Source: JAAAOZ01 sp964496595 (lineage in GTDB: Bacteria; Chloroflexota; Anaerolineae; B4-G1; SLSP01). Taken from it: 29,383 nucleotides of DNA. Positions 7,551 through 15,195 of the stretch are shown piece by piece. Both the position numbers and the translations under genes were made by a program. Every line of letters starts with the position of its first letter. Position 1 is the first letter of the stretch. The stretch covers positions 1 to 29,383 of the forward strand of contig CAZCAI010000042.1 in NCBI GenBank assembly GCA_964496595.1. The letters run 5' to 3'. The notes below the pieces were generated by a model. The model made no database searches. It saw only the letters and a list, made by a program, of their open reading frames with translations, and was not told where the DNA came from.

Positions 7551-8060
7551 TTGACGAAATCTAAACCTCACATTGGTTTTTGGGTGGGCTTGATCGTCTT
7601 GGTCATTGTCATAGTGGATCAACTCGTCAAGTGGTGGGTGGTTCGCGATCTTCCCGCCTACACGCCCGTCGATCCGGCGGCGTGGCTGCGTCCGGTGCTC
7701 TCGTTCACCTACGTCAAAAATACCGGGGCCTCGTTTGGGATGTTTCCGAATATGAACACGGCCTTCACTGTGCTTTCGGTCATCGTGCTCATCTTGATGG
7801 TCATCTTCCAGCGCACGATCCCGCCCCAAGTTTGGATGGTACACGTGGCCTTGGCCCTGGTGATGGGCGGCGCGCTGGGCAATTTGATCGACCGCATCAC
7901 GCGCGGCTATGTGGTGGATTTTTTGGACGTCAATTTTTGGCCGTTTGCCTCCTGGCCGGTCTTCAACGTGGCCGATTCGGCCATCGTGGTGGGTGTGGCG
8001 ATTTTACTGATCGATTCGTTTTTCTTGCATAACTTGGAGAGAGCTACGGCTGATGCCTGA
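7551..8060 (+). CDS. lspA: Lipoprotein signal peptidase (signal peptidase II)
   Basis: Removes signal peptides from diacylglyceryl-modified prolipoproteins in the cytoplasmic membrane. The 169-residue length is typical. Four hydrophobic segments are visible (about 9-31, 68-87, 96-113, 139-160). Family motifs include KNTGASFG (56-63), GGALGNLIDR (106-115), VVDFLDV with catalytic Asp123 and FNVADSA with catalytic Asp142. No in-frame ATG fits; the start is TTG at 7551, preceded by GAGAGGG 9 nt upstream inside the end of the previous gene. The last 8 bases overlap the next gene. Confidence 0.94.
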   Translation: MTKSKPHIGFWVGLIVLVIVIVDQLVKWWVVRDLPAYTPVDPAAWLRPVLSFTYVKNTGASFGMFPNMNTAFTVLSVIVLILMVIFQRTIPPQVWMVHVALALVMGGALGNLIDRITRGYVVDFLDVNFWPFASWPVFNVADSAIVVGVAILLIDSFFLHNLERATADA

Positions 8061-8988
8061 ACAGAAAGTTTTGGAAGTAGAACAGGACGTGCGCTTAGAC
8101 CAACTTTTGGCGCGCGCCTGGCCCGAACTGACGCGCGAGGCGCTGAGGCGGATGGTGCGCGAGGGCGCGGTGTTGATCAACGATCAAGCGGCGCTGAAGC
8201 CGGGCCAGCGACTCCATCCGGGAGATAGGGTGGTGACCGAGGCGCCGGAGATTGCCGAATCGGCGCCGGATGCGTCGCCCGTCATCCCCACGCGCGAGAT
8301 TGACATCGCTTACGAGGATGACCTGATCATCGTGGTGGAGAAGCCCGCCGGCGTCGCGGTGCGTCCCACGCGCGAGATGAAGCACGGCACGGTGATGCAA
8401 CAATTGGTCGCGCGTTTTCCCGACCGGGCGCACATCGGCGGCTTTGAGCACGCGGGCGTGCTGAGTCGATTGGAAGAGGATGCCTCCGGCCTGGTGATGG
8501 TCGCCAAAGAGAAAGATGCCTATCGCGAGATGCGGCATCTCATCAAGCGCCAGCAGATGGAGATGACCTACTCAGTGCTGGTGGAAGGCTATCTCACGGG
8601 CGAGTACACCATCGAAAAGCCTATCGGCAACGTTAAATACAAGCGCCGCAAGTTGCACGTCTCGCGCCAGGGTCGCCCCGCGAGCACCTATTATCGCGCG
8701 CAGCGCCATTACAAAGTGAGTGGGCAATCCTATTCGTTGCTCCTCATCCGGCCGAAGACTTCACGGATGCATCAGATCCGCGTGCATCTTTCGTGGTACG
8801 GCTTTCCCATTGTGGGGGATCGTCTTTATGGCTCGCGCCGCCAGACGTTACTGTCGGATCGTCTCTTTATGCACCTGAGCATGCTGGAGTTTCAGCATCC
8901 GGCGAGTGGGGAGATCATCCAGGTGGCGTCAGAGCTGCCAGGATCATTGTCATCGATATTGCAATTTATGTCCCGCCCGAAGCAGTAA
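8053..8988 (+). CDS. RluA-like pseudouridine synthase with altered catalytic motif
   Basis: A 311-residue protein with an N-terminal S4 RNA-binding domain (about 12-62) and an RluA-type pseudouridine synthase domain (about 82-305). RluA enzymes isomerise uridine in rRNA or tRNA using the Asp of an HRLDxxTSG motif. Here the motif reads SRLEEDASG (138-146), putting Glu141 at the catalytic Asp position and Ser at the preceding His. The KPAGxxxHP motif is KPAGVAVRP (97-105). The C-terminal SRMHQIRVHL motif (237-246) is intact. It overlaps lspA by 8 nt, a common lspA-rluD-type arrangement. Fold assignment is firm; activity is uncertain. Confidence 0.88.
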   Translation: MPEQKVLEVEQDVRLDQLLARAWPELTREALRRMVREGAVLINDQAALKPGQRLHPGDRVVTEAPEIAESAPDASPVIPTREIDIAYEDDLIIVVEKPAGVAVRPTREMKHGTVMQQLVARFPDRAHIGGFEHAGVLSRLEEDASGLVMVAKEKDAYREMRHLIKRQQMEMTYSVLVEGYLTGEYTIEKPIGNVKYKRRKLHVSRQGRPASTYYRAQRHYKVSGQSYSLLLIRPKTSRMHQIRVHLSWYGFPIVGDRLYGSRRQTLLSDRLFMHLSMLEFQHPASGEIIQVASELPGSLSSILQFMSRPKQ

Positions 8989-9041
8989 GAGCGACGTGTG
9001 ATTTATCGGCTATTCATAATTACTTACGCAAGGAGTATAGA

Positions 9042-9857
9042 ATGCAAGAATTGAACATCGCCGTTGTACAGATGGAGCCGGAATTAGCTAAGATGGAAGA
9101 GAACGTCGCGAAGATGGGCAAGATGATCCCCAAGATCGCGACGGAGCAGTCTGTCGATTTGATCGTCTTTCCAGAGCTGTCGGTGACGGGCTTTGAGGGC
9201 GGACAGCGCTTCACGCAGATGGCGCAGCGCGTGCCCGGCGCGGTGACGAACATCTTGGGCCAGCACGCGGCCGATTTCGGTCTCTACGTGCTTATCGGCA
9301 TGGCGGTCAAGGAACAAGTCGAGACCGTGCTGTACAACAGCGCGGTGCTCATCGGGCCGGATGGCAGCGTCGAGGAGGAGTATCGCAAGGTGCATCTCCA
9401 GGCCGAGGAGCGGCTCATTTTCCGCCCCGGTTACCAGATCCGCTCGGTGGCGGAGACGGAGATCGGCAACTTAGGCTTGATGTTGGGCTGGGATTTGGCG
9501 TTCCCAGAAGTGGCGCGGAACTTGATGCTCCGTGGCGCGGATATTCTCCTGTTGCCCGCCGCCTGGCCGATGAAGGATGCGGATATGTGGCGCACCTTGT
9601 TGGTCGCGCGCGCCTATGAGAACGACATCTTCATCGCGGCGGCCAATCGCGTGGGTGAGGAGCCTTCGTACACCTTCGCCGGGCAGAGCGCGGTGTTATC
9701 CCCCAGCGGCGAGGTGTTGGCCGCGCTGGAGGAGCCGGAAGAGGGCTACGTGGTCGTCCGCATCGATCTCGACCTTGTACGTCAGCGCCGCGAGGAGACC
9801 CAGATGATGTTGGCGCGGCAGCCTGGTGCGTACCGCGACATCGTGAGGAAATACTAG
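9042..9857 (+). CDS. Nitrilase-superfamily protein lacking the catalytic cysteine
   Basis: A 271-residue carbon-nitrogen hydrolase-fold protein. The Glu-Lys-Cys triad of the family can be traced to Glu45 (VFPELS) and Lys116 (YRKVHL). The cysteine position in the usual GxMxCWDxxFPE motif is Gly149 (GLMLGWDLAFPE), codon GGC at 9486-9488. A single T-to-G change from TGC would produce this. The rest of the fold looks well conserved. The start is the ATG at 9042 with AAGGAG upstream. It follows the RluA-like gene by 53 nt and ends at a strong terminator, so it probably closes that operon. It may be a pseudoenzyme with a binding role. Confidence 0.88.
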   Translation: MQELNIAVVQMEPELAKMEENVAKMGKMIPKIATEQSVDLIVFPELSVTGFEGGQRFTQMAQRVPGAVTNILGQHAADFGLYVLIGMAVKEQVETVLYNSAVLIGPDGSVEEEYRKVHLQAEERLIFRPGYQIRSVAETEIGNLGLMLGWDLAFPEVARNLMLRGADILLLPAAWPMKDADMWRTLLVARAYENDIFIAAANRVGEEPSYTFAGQSAVLSPSGEVLAALEEPEEGYVVVRIDLDLVRQRREETQMMLARQPGAYRDIVRKY

Positions 9858-9885
9858 CCGTCAAGGCGGTGTGAGCAGCAAATCC

Positions 9886-9917
9886 AAAGCGCGAGACTTC
9901 ATCGGCTCGCGCTTTTT
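9886..9917 (+). terminator. Rho-independent terminator
   Basis: A perfect 10-bp stem (AAAGCGCGAG 9886-9895 with CTCGCGCTTT 9906-9915) and a 10-nt loop, followed by further T residues (TTTTTGCTTT). It lies 29 nt after the stop of the nitrilase-like gene. Confidence 0.88.
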
Positions 9918-9925
9918 GCTTTCAG

Positions 9926-9954
9926 TTGACAGCTCAATCGAGAAGTGTTACAGT
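9926..9954 (+). promoter_or_regulatory. Sigma70-like promoter of the Rpn-family gene
   Basis: A consensus -35 TTGACA (9926-9931), a 17-base spacer and a -10 TACAGT (9949-9954) sit just after the terminator. Transcription would start near 9961, giving a leader of about 30 nt with a GGAG site before the GTG start. Confidence 0.62.
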
Positions 9955-9990
9955 AAAATCGAAAGCTAATTTAGCAAGTGGAGCGAGCCA

Positions 9991-11040
9991 GTGTCCCTAT
10001 CCAGCAATCCCCACGATCATTTTTTCCGCGAGGCATTCTCCCGGCAGGAGATCACCCGCGATTTTTTGATCCACTATCTGCCGCCCGAAGTCCGGTCGCA
10101 TTTGGATCTCGGGGTGTTGCAAACGGTCAAAGATTCGTTTGTAGATGAAGAGTTACGCGACCACTTCACCGATTTGCTCTATCGAACACGCTTGCGAGAT
10201 GAGAGTACAGGCGGCGAGGGGGATGAAGCCTACGTCTACTTGCTATTCGAGCATAAAAGTTATCCAGAGCCGTGGGTTGCGTTCCAACTGCTGCGCTACA
10301 TTGTGCGAATATGGGAGCACGTGCTCAATCAACAGCCATCGAAGAAGCTCGCCAGCTTGCCGCCGATTGTGCCCACGGTCGTGTACCACGGGAAGACAGG
10401 GTGGCGCGTAGATACCCGTCTGCACGGCTTGGTGGATGTGCCGGATGCGCTATTACCCTACATCCCCGACTTTTGCTATGCAGTGTACGATTTCTCGGTT
10501 GAAAGTCAGATTCAGATCATGGGATCGTTGCAATTGCAGATAGTGTTGCGGATGTTGCGCCACGTTATGGATGAGAGCGCTTGGCCCTCCCAGTTGTGGG
10601 AGATGATGGCGCTGTTGCAAGCGTTAGTTCAAGCCCAAGATGATCTATCCTATTTGGAGATTGTCTTGCGCTACCTGGTTGCAGCGGCGCCGAACCTTGA
10701 ACCAGAGGAGCTACATCAGGCGCTGACGGACACTTTTCCAGAGAGAGGAGGGGCGTTGATGTCAACTATCGCTGAAGTATGGATAGAGCAAGGGATCGAA
10801 AGAGGGATGGAGCAAGGGATTGAAAGAGGGGTGGAGCAAGGTATTGAGCGAGGAGTCGTCCAAGCGACCCGTGAGGCGATCTTAGAAACCCTGGAGGTGC
10901 GATTTGGTGCGTGCCCTGCCGCGATTAGGAGTCAGATCGCCAATATCACGGATCAAGCCCGACTGAAATCCTTGCATCGCCAGGCTCTGCTGGTGGATTC
11001 TCCAAGCGACTTTGTCAATCACCTTGAGCTTGACGCATAA
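9991..11040 (+). CDS. Rpn-family PD-(D/E)XK nuclease-like protein
   Basis: A 349-residue protein of the recombination-promoting nuclease (Rpn, 'putative transposase' YhgA-like) family. The N-terminus has the family signature PHDHFFREAFS (7-17). The nuclease core is visible as Asp61 in HFTDLLY and the Glu-x-Lys pair in LFEHKS (87-89), followed by LLRYIVRIWE. Rpn proteins are DNA endonucleases linked to RecA-independent recombination. Near the C-terminus, residues about 265-288 are three copies of an EQGIERG-type octapeptide from a 24-bp DNA repeat, as is common in this family. The start is GTG 9991 with GGAG 8 nt upstream. It stands alone between a terminator and a convergent gene. Confidence 0.86.
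   Translation: MSLSSNPHDHFFREAFSRQEITRDFLIHYLPPEVRSHLDLGVLQTVKDSFVDEELRDHFTDLLYRTRLRDESTGGEGDEAYVYLLFEHKSYPEPWVAFQLLRYIVRIWEHVLNQQPSKKLASLPPIVPTVVYHGKTGWRVDTRLHGLVDVPDALLPYIPDFCYAVYDFSVESQIQIMGSLQLQIVLRMLRHVMDESAWPSQLWEMMALLQALVQAQDDLSYLEIVLRYLVAAAPNLEPEELHQALTDTFPERGGALMSTIAEVWIEQGIERGMEQGIERGVEQGIERGVVQATREAILETLEVRFGACPAAIRSQIANITDQARLKSLHRQALLVDSPSDFVNHLELDA
10783..10854 (+). repeat. 24-bp tandem repeat, three copies, in the Rpn-like gene
   Basis: Three adjacent 24-bp units (10783-10806, 10807-10830, 10831-10854) of the type RTRGAGCAAGGGATYGAAAG. They encode in-frame MEQGIERG-like octapeptides, likely a helix. Copy number could vary by slippage. Confidence 0.92.
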
Positions 11041-11068
11041 TCATCAATCCTGATACCATAGCCAAGAA

Positions 11069-11099
11069 AAATGGGGCGCTGCTCAGCAGCGCCCCATTT
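11069..11099. terminator. Bidirectional terminator between convergent genes
   Basis: A 31-bp palindrome with 15-bp perfect arms (AAATGGGGCGCTGCT and its complement) around a central C at 11084. It lies 28 nt after the Rpn-like gene and 16 nt after the opposing membrane-protein gene. The A-run at 11067-11071 gives the better T-tract on the minus strand. Confidence 0.88.
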
Positions 11100-11115
11100 G
11101 CAGTTCATACCCCGC

Positions 11116-11478
11116 TCAAATAAACATCGCCATCAAAAATATCGCTAGCTCCGCGCCAAGCGTTTGCGCGAAGACTCGCCACGATTCTGGCTTCCCAACG
11201 TGGCGCAGGTGATATTCCGCGCCGCCGATGACTACGACGATCACGAGGATCGCGAGGGGGAAAACCAAGAATTGTCGCAGTGCCACCGCCGTGCTGTAGG
11301 TCCGCCCGTAGAAGCCGTAGTCGCCCCAAAACCCGGCGTAAATGCCCGTCGCAATATTCAAAGCGTAGGGCAGCGATAGAAACCCCAAAATGCTGGTTAC
11401 GCACCAGAGCATAAACGTTGTTATTTGGACGCTGAGTTTAACTTTTGCCTCCAGGTCAATGTCGTTTCGATTAGTCAT
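11116..11478 (-). CDS. Small membrane protein, paralogue of the anti-sigma membrane domain
   Basis: A 120-residue protein with about three hydrophobic segments (17-45, 66-86, 105-120). Its C-terminus aligns with the C-terminus of the anti-sigma factor encoded at 13774-14547: both share GGxEYHxRxxGxxxSWRxF followed by TxGxELxIxLxAxxI and end at the same residue. I do not know a named family for this module. It has a GAGGGA site upstream and lies 27 nt downstream of the GT-C gene on the same strand, so cotranscription with the sigma/anti-sigma block is likely. A role as a partner or modulator of the anti-sigma membrane domain is inference. Confidence 0.8.
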   Translation of the reverse strand: MTNRNDIDLEAKVKLSVQITTFMLWCVTSILGFLSLPYALNIATGIYAGFWGDYGFYGRTYSTAVALRQFLVFPLAILVIVVVIGGAEYHLRHVGKPESWRVFAQTLGAELAIFLMAMFI

Positions 11479-11505
11479 ATTTCCCTCTGTTGCTCTCCGT
11501 TGAAG

Positions 11506-13638
11506 TTAGTCCGATGTGGACTTGCATTGCACTGGCAGCCATTTGAGTTGCCCCATGTACTGGCTGCGGATGACGCCGAGGTAGGGCGATGGATCGATGA
11601 TGCCGCGCCTCTCCAACTCATAGGGCAGCGGATCATCCGTCTCGTCGGCCCGATTCACCAACGCGGCGGGGAACGAGCCATCGGCCCGCGCGGGCGTGAT
11701 GGCGAAATGTGCATGCACCCAGATGCCGCCCTCCCACCAACGGCCCTGATAGCCGAGCAGGTCGCCCGCCTGGACGGACACGCCCTCGGCGCCGGGCGGA
11801 AACGCCTCGGCAACGAAGGATTGCGCGTTGTGTGCATCCGCCATCCCGCCATAGAACGTCCAGATCGTCTCGCCAGGATGCAGCGGATCCTCGTGCTGGA
11901 TGGCGACGGCGTCGTTCCAATCCTCGCGGCGGGTGAGTTGGCCGTCAGCGACGGCGTAGACCGGCGCGGTGTTCTGATAGGCCGCGGCCATAAATCCCAG
12001 CGCGCGACTGTACCACCACATCCCCATCTCGCTGCGTGTGGGCAGCGGCCACGGCGCCTCTGGGCATTGCCCATTCGGCAGCAGCGACTCGGCGGCCTCC
12101 AGCGCCTCGCGCGGCTCGAAGACTAACGTATCGGCCCAAAACCGCGTGGCCGCGTAGTTGGCCGTTACCGCGTCTAACATCTCTGGCGTCCAGCGCGTCT
12201 TGTAGACCGGCCAGTTCATAAAGTGGTGGATCATAATCAGGGAGAACTTTTGCTCGTGGATATCTTCCAGAAGCTTCGTCTGATCCCACATACCGGCGTT
12301 GGCTAACTGCGTGATCTCGAAGGGCTGCATATAGAGCGCCCGATCCTGGAGGGTCAACATCCCCATGTATTCATCGGCCAACACAGGCCCTTCCCCATGC
12401 TCCACTAGCTGCTCGAGATTCTCGAGGTTGGCTTTGGGCCTGATGTAGCTCTTCAGCGATTGCGCCGGCCCTCGGAGCGAGGCTTGCATCAGCCCGCCGA
12501 GTTGGATAATGATCAGGAAGCTTACCCCGGCGTGTAGATAGGGCCGCCATCCCTGGGAGGATGTGGGGCTTTGGGCCGCGTCGACGGGCGCGCGCCACGT
12601 CTCCAGGAGATCGCCCATCACCAGGCTCAGCGCGGCGGAAAGCTCCAGCAGATAGTTGATGTTGGAGCCGACCTTGCCGATTGTCACGGCCGCGACCAAC
12701 GCGCCCAGCAGATAAGGCGTGAGCAGGGGCCACGCCTGGGGCTGCAGCGGCGTGAAGCCGAGCGCGACGTAGGCCCCGGCGACGATGAGCATAAGCGGCG
12801 CGATGTCGCGTAATTCGCGCCAGTAGTGCGCCACCGTCTCCCACTCGAAGGGATTGACGTTGGCGGTGACGATGTGGAAGAGGAAGCCGCCCTGGGTGAT
12901 GAGCGTCAGCAGGAGCAGCAGGACAAGCCCCCCGCCGCCGACCAGCGCCGCCAGTTTGAACGCGCTCGCCCACCCTTGCCGATGCCACAGCCAGACGAAG
13001 GCGGCCAGCGGCGCGGCTAAGCCGTAGGATTGGCGCGTGTACGCGGCTGCGATGAGCAGCAGCGCGGTGGGGAGCATCTCGCGCCAGGTGGCCGGCGTCG
13101 GCTCGCGCGAGACGGTGTAGAGCGCACCGGCGCTCAATGCCAGCGCCAACAGATCGACGCGGGCTAAGCTCGACCAGCCGACCACGTAGGGGATGGCTAA
13201 GAACAGCCCCCCGGTGACCAGCGCGATGCGCCGCTTTTGAGGGTATGCGGTGTGCAGCGTGACGATTCGACTGAGAAAGAAGGCCGTCGCCAGCGCGCAC
13301 GCAATCGAGATGGCGCGCCCGGCCCAGAAGTTCGGCCCGCAGAGCGCGACGAAGGGCGCGATGGCTATGATGTAGAGCGGCGGGTAGTTGGCAATCAGGT
13401 AGGGCGGCTCGTCAAGCGTGGGTTGGTAGATATTCTGCCCTCGGATCAAGCGCCGGGCGTGATTGACCAGCGGCGCTTCCCCGTAATCCAGCGGGTAGCG
13501 ATGCGAGAGCGCCATCCCGGCGTGGATCACGAAGATGATCGCGGCCACGGCCAGGAAGACTTTCAGCGCGACACGCGCGCCCTGATCAACATACGGCCCT
13601 GATCGGGCTAAGAAAGAAAAGAATGCGGATGGTTTCAT
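11506..13638 (-). CDS. GT-C glycosyltransferase fused to a degenerate M23-like domain
   Basis: A 710-residue membrane protein. Residues about 24-390 hold a signal-anchor helix and roughly ten further hydrophobic segments in the pattern of ArnT/PMT-type GT-C glycosyltransferases, which use polyprenyl-phosphate sugars outside the membrane. The first outer loop has the acidic YPLDYGEAP motif (48-56; Asp51 and Glu54 are likely catalytic or metal residues). A soluble region follows (about 395-530), then a LytM/M23 peptidase-like domain (about 540-650): APVYAVADG, AIQH582, GDLLGYQG and VHAHF (His642, His644). The first M23 zinc ligands (His and Asp) are replaced by Arg545 and Met550, so it is probably not a peptidase. 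An AAAGGA site precedes the ATG. Confidence 0.85.
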   Translation of the reverse strand: MKPSAFFSFLARSGPYVDQGARVALKVFLAVAAIIFVIHAGMALSHRYPLDYGEAPLVNHARRLIRGQNIYQPTLDEPPYLIANYPPLYIIAIAPFVALCGPNFWAGRAISIACALATAFFLSRIVTLHTAYPQKRRIALVTGGLFLAIPYVVGWSSLARVDLLALALSAGALYTVSREPTPATWREMLPTALLLIAAAYTRQSYGLAAPLAAFVWLWHRQGWASAFKLAALVGGGGLVLLLLLTLITQGGFLFHIVTANVNPFEWETVAHYWRELRDIAPLMLIVAGAYVALGFTPLQPQAWPLLTPYLLGALVAAVTIGKVGSNINYLLELSAALSLVMGDLLETWRAPVDAAQSPTSSQGWRPYLHAGVSFLIIIQLGGLMQASLRGPAQSLKSYIRPKANLENLEQLVEHGEGPVLADEYMGMLTLQDRALYMQPFEITQLANAGMWDQTKLLEDIHEQKFSLIMIHHFMNWPVYKTRWTPEMLDAVTANYAATRFWADTLVFEPREALEAAESLLPNGQCPEAPWPLPTRSEMGMWWYSRALGFMAAAYQNTAPVYAVADGQLTRREDWNDAVAIQHEDPLHPGETIWTFYGGMADAHNAQSFVAEAFPPGAEGVSVQAGDLLGYQGRWWEGGIWVHAHFAITPARADGSFPAALVNRADETDDPLPYELERRGIIDPSPYLGVIRSQYMGQLKWLPVQCKSTSD

Positions 13639-13680
13639 ATATAGTGTTCCTTTGAGGTTGCTTGGTGGATTGCGAAAAAT

Positions 13681-13707
13681 ATTGCGTATTTCGTATTGCG
13701 TAATTGG
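13681..13707. repeat. 14-bp simple repeat upstream of the GT-C gene
   Basis: Two tandem copies of an ATTGCGTATTTCGT-like unit. The core CGTATTGCGTAA at 13692-13703 is identical to the copy at 3268-3279. Confidence 0.8.
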
Positions 13708-13773
13708 ATATCTTGCAATGCTGAATGTTTGAGAGGTTGGGCAGGTCTTAGCTTTTTTCAGTGGAATCTCTCA

Positions 13774-14547
13774 TCAGATCAGGGAGGCTACGAGCAAGAT
13801 CGTCAACTCGATGCCGATGGTCCAACCGAAGAGGCGCCACGATGCGCGCGTCCCAAGGCGGCGGTAGTGATACTCCCCGCCGCCAACGAAGGCCGCGATC
13901 CACACGGCGGCCAGCGCCATCACGCCCCAGGCGCCCAACGCGATTGCTAGCTCGTAGTTCTGCGAGAAGCGCGCGAAGAACTGGAAGAAGATCTCGCGGA
14001 CGACGAAAATCTCGTAGAGGCCGATGGCCGCCGTGCCCAGCCACAGCAAAAACGTGAGCGGGCCGATGAGGGAGCGGCGCTGGAGCAGCGATTGCTCTTT
14101 ATAATTCGCGGCGACGGGGATGCCAAAGAGAAGGCACGCCAGCGCGGGGTAAGGCGCATCGATGGGCGCGTCGATGGTGAGGCGCGGCCAGGCGAGTGTC
14201 TGGACGCTGAGCATCCACGTGCGCAGCACCAACACCAGCCCGGCCACGGTAGCCAACCCCGGCAGGAGCTGCGGTTCGAGGCGGGGCCATGCCTTCAAGC
14301 GCCGGCGCTTCAGCTGGGGCGCGATGGCGCCGAAGGCCATCGTGGGGGGCGGCGCGACCGCTTGGAGTTCCCCGCGCAGGTTGGCGCGCAGGCAATCCGC
14401 CGTCGCCTGGCGCCTGTCTAAGCGCGCGCGGCAGGCGGGACACGCGCTCAAGTGTTGATCGAACGCCTCGCGTTCCGCGTCCGTCAGGGTGTGATGGATA
14501 TAGCCGATCATCTGCTCATCCGTGATATGCTCTCTTGAATGATTCAT
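13774..14547 (-). CDS. Zinc-finger anti-sigma factor with multi-pass membrane domain
   Basis: A 257-residue membrane-bound regulator of the upstream ECF sigma factor. The N-terminal putative zinc-finger domain has the anti-sigma signature His32-x3-Cys36-x2-Cys39 in QHLSACPACRARL. It would bind the sigma factor in the cytoplasm. A basic linker (about 78-90) leads to about five hydrophobic segments (95-112, 133-148, 161-182, 200-222, 243-257). The last about 95 residues are homologous to the separate 120-residue membrane protein at 11116-11478. The ATG at 14547 overlaps the sigma stop codon (ATGA), indicating translational coupling, with an AGGAGG site just upstream. No protease-cleavage or signal-binding motif is evident. 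Confidence 0.9.
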   Translation of the reverse strand: MNHSREHITDEQMIGYIHHTLTDAEREAFDQHLSACPACRARLDRRQATADCLRANLRGELQAVAPPPTMAFGAIAPQLKRRRLKAWPRLEPQLLPGLATVAGLVLVLRTWMLSVQTLAWPRLTIDAPIDAPYPALACLLFGIPVAANYKEQSLLQRRSLIGPLTFLLWLGTAAIGLYEIFVVREIFFQFFARFSQNYELAIALGAWGVMALAAVWIAAFVGGGEYHYRRLGTRASWRLFGWTIGIELTILLVASLI

Positions 14548-15128
14548 CTGACCTCCTCCTGTTGTTTGATCTGCGTCAGTTCGGCGGGGCGGAGCCGGGC
14601 GCGGAGCTGTTTGTAGGCCAATCGCACCCGTGACTGGGCCGTGGGCAAGGGACAATCCATAATGTCGCTCATCTCGCGGTAGGTGTGGCCGGCCCAGTAG
14701 CGCAGGATGACGGCCTCGCGCAGGGGCGGGCTGAGCGCCTGGACGGCCTCCCACACCCGGCTGCGCATCTCCTCGGTGAGCGCGCGCTCCTCCGGGCTGG
14801 GATCGGGCGCGGCGACGCCGTGCCCCCAGCTCAACCACTTGCTCAGAGCGATGCGCGGCAATCGCTTGCGCCGCTGGCGGTCGCGACAGCGGCTGACGGT
14901 GATGGTGTGCAGCCACGTCGCGAAGCTGGCGCGCTGCGGATCATAGCGCTGGATGTTCATCAGCGCGTAGGTCAGCGCGTCCTGCGCGGCCTCCTCCGCG
15001 TCGTCGGCGTTGCCCAGCAGCCCGTAGGCCAGGCGGAAGGCAGCATCGCGGTGATAATTATAGAGCGCCTCCGCCGCGCGCTCGTCGCCCGCGCGCCACT
15101 GCTCGATCCAAATCTCGGTTCGCGTCAT
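14544..15128 (-). CDS. ECF-type RNA polymerase sigma factor
   Basis: A 194-residue sigma-70 family, extracytoplasmic-function sigma factor. Region 2 spans about 10-88 (DDAEEAAQDALTYAL, then FATWLHTITVSRCRDRQRR, the -10 recognition part). Region 4 spans about 123-178 (ALSPPLREAVILRYWAGHTYREMSDIM, then a helix-turn-helix in LPTAQSRVRLAYKQLR). There is no region 3. The 4-nt overlap with the zinc-finger anti-sigma gene is the classic regulatory pair. The gene lies 88 nt downstream of the S8 protease gene on the same strand. No strong ribosome-binding site precedes the ATG; the closest is a weak GGA about 9 nt upstream. Confidence 0.94.
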   Translation of the reverse strand: MTRTEIWIEQWRAGDERAAEALYNYHRDAAFRLAYGLLGNADDAEEAAQDALTYALMNIQRYDPQRASFATWLHTITVSRCRDRQRRKRLPRIALSKWLSWGHGVAAPDPSPEERALTEEMRSRVWEAVQALSPPLREAVILRYWAGHTYREMSDIMDCPLPTAQSRVRLAYKQLRARLRPAELTQIKQQEEVR

Positions 15129-15195
15129 AAAATTATGTCCGTTTGTCGTAAGCTACGCAATGCAACGCAGTGAAATGGAGTAGCGTCGAAATCGA

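Noticed and set aside
10783..10854. CRISPR-like array
   Set aside because: Units are directly adjacent with no spacers and lie in frame inside a coding region.
9991..11040. Active insertion sequence
   Set aside because: The Rpn family is often labelled 'putative transposase', but there are no terminal inverted repeats or target duplications around the gene.
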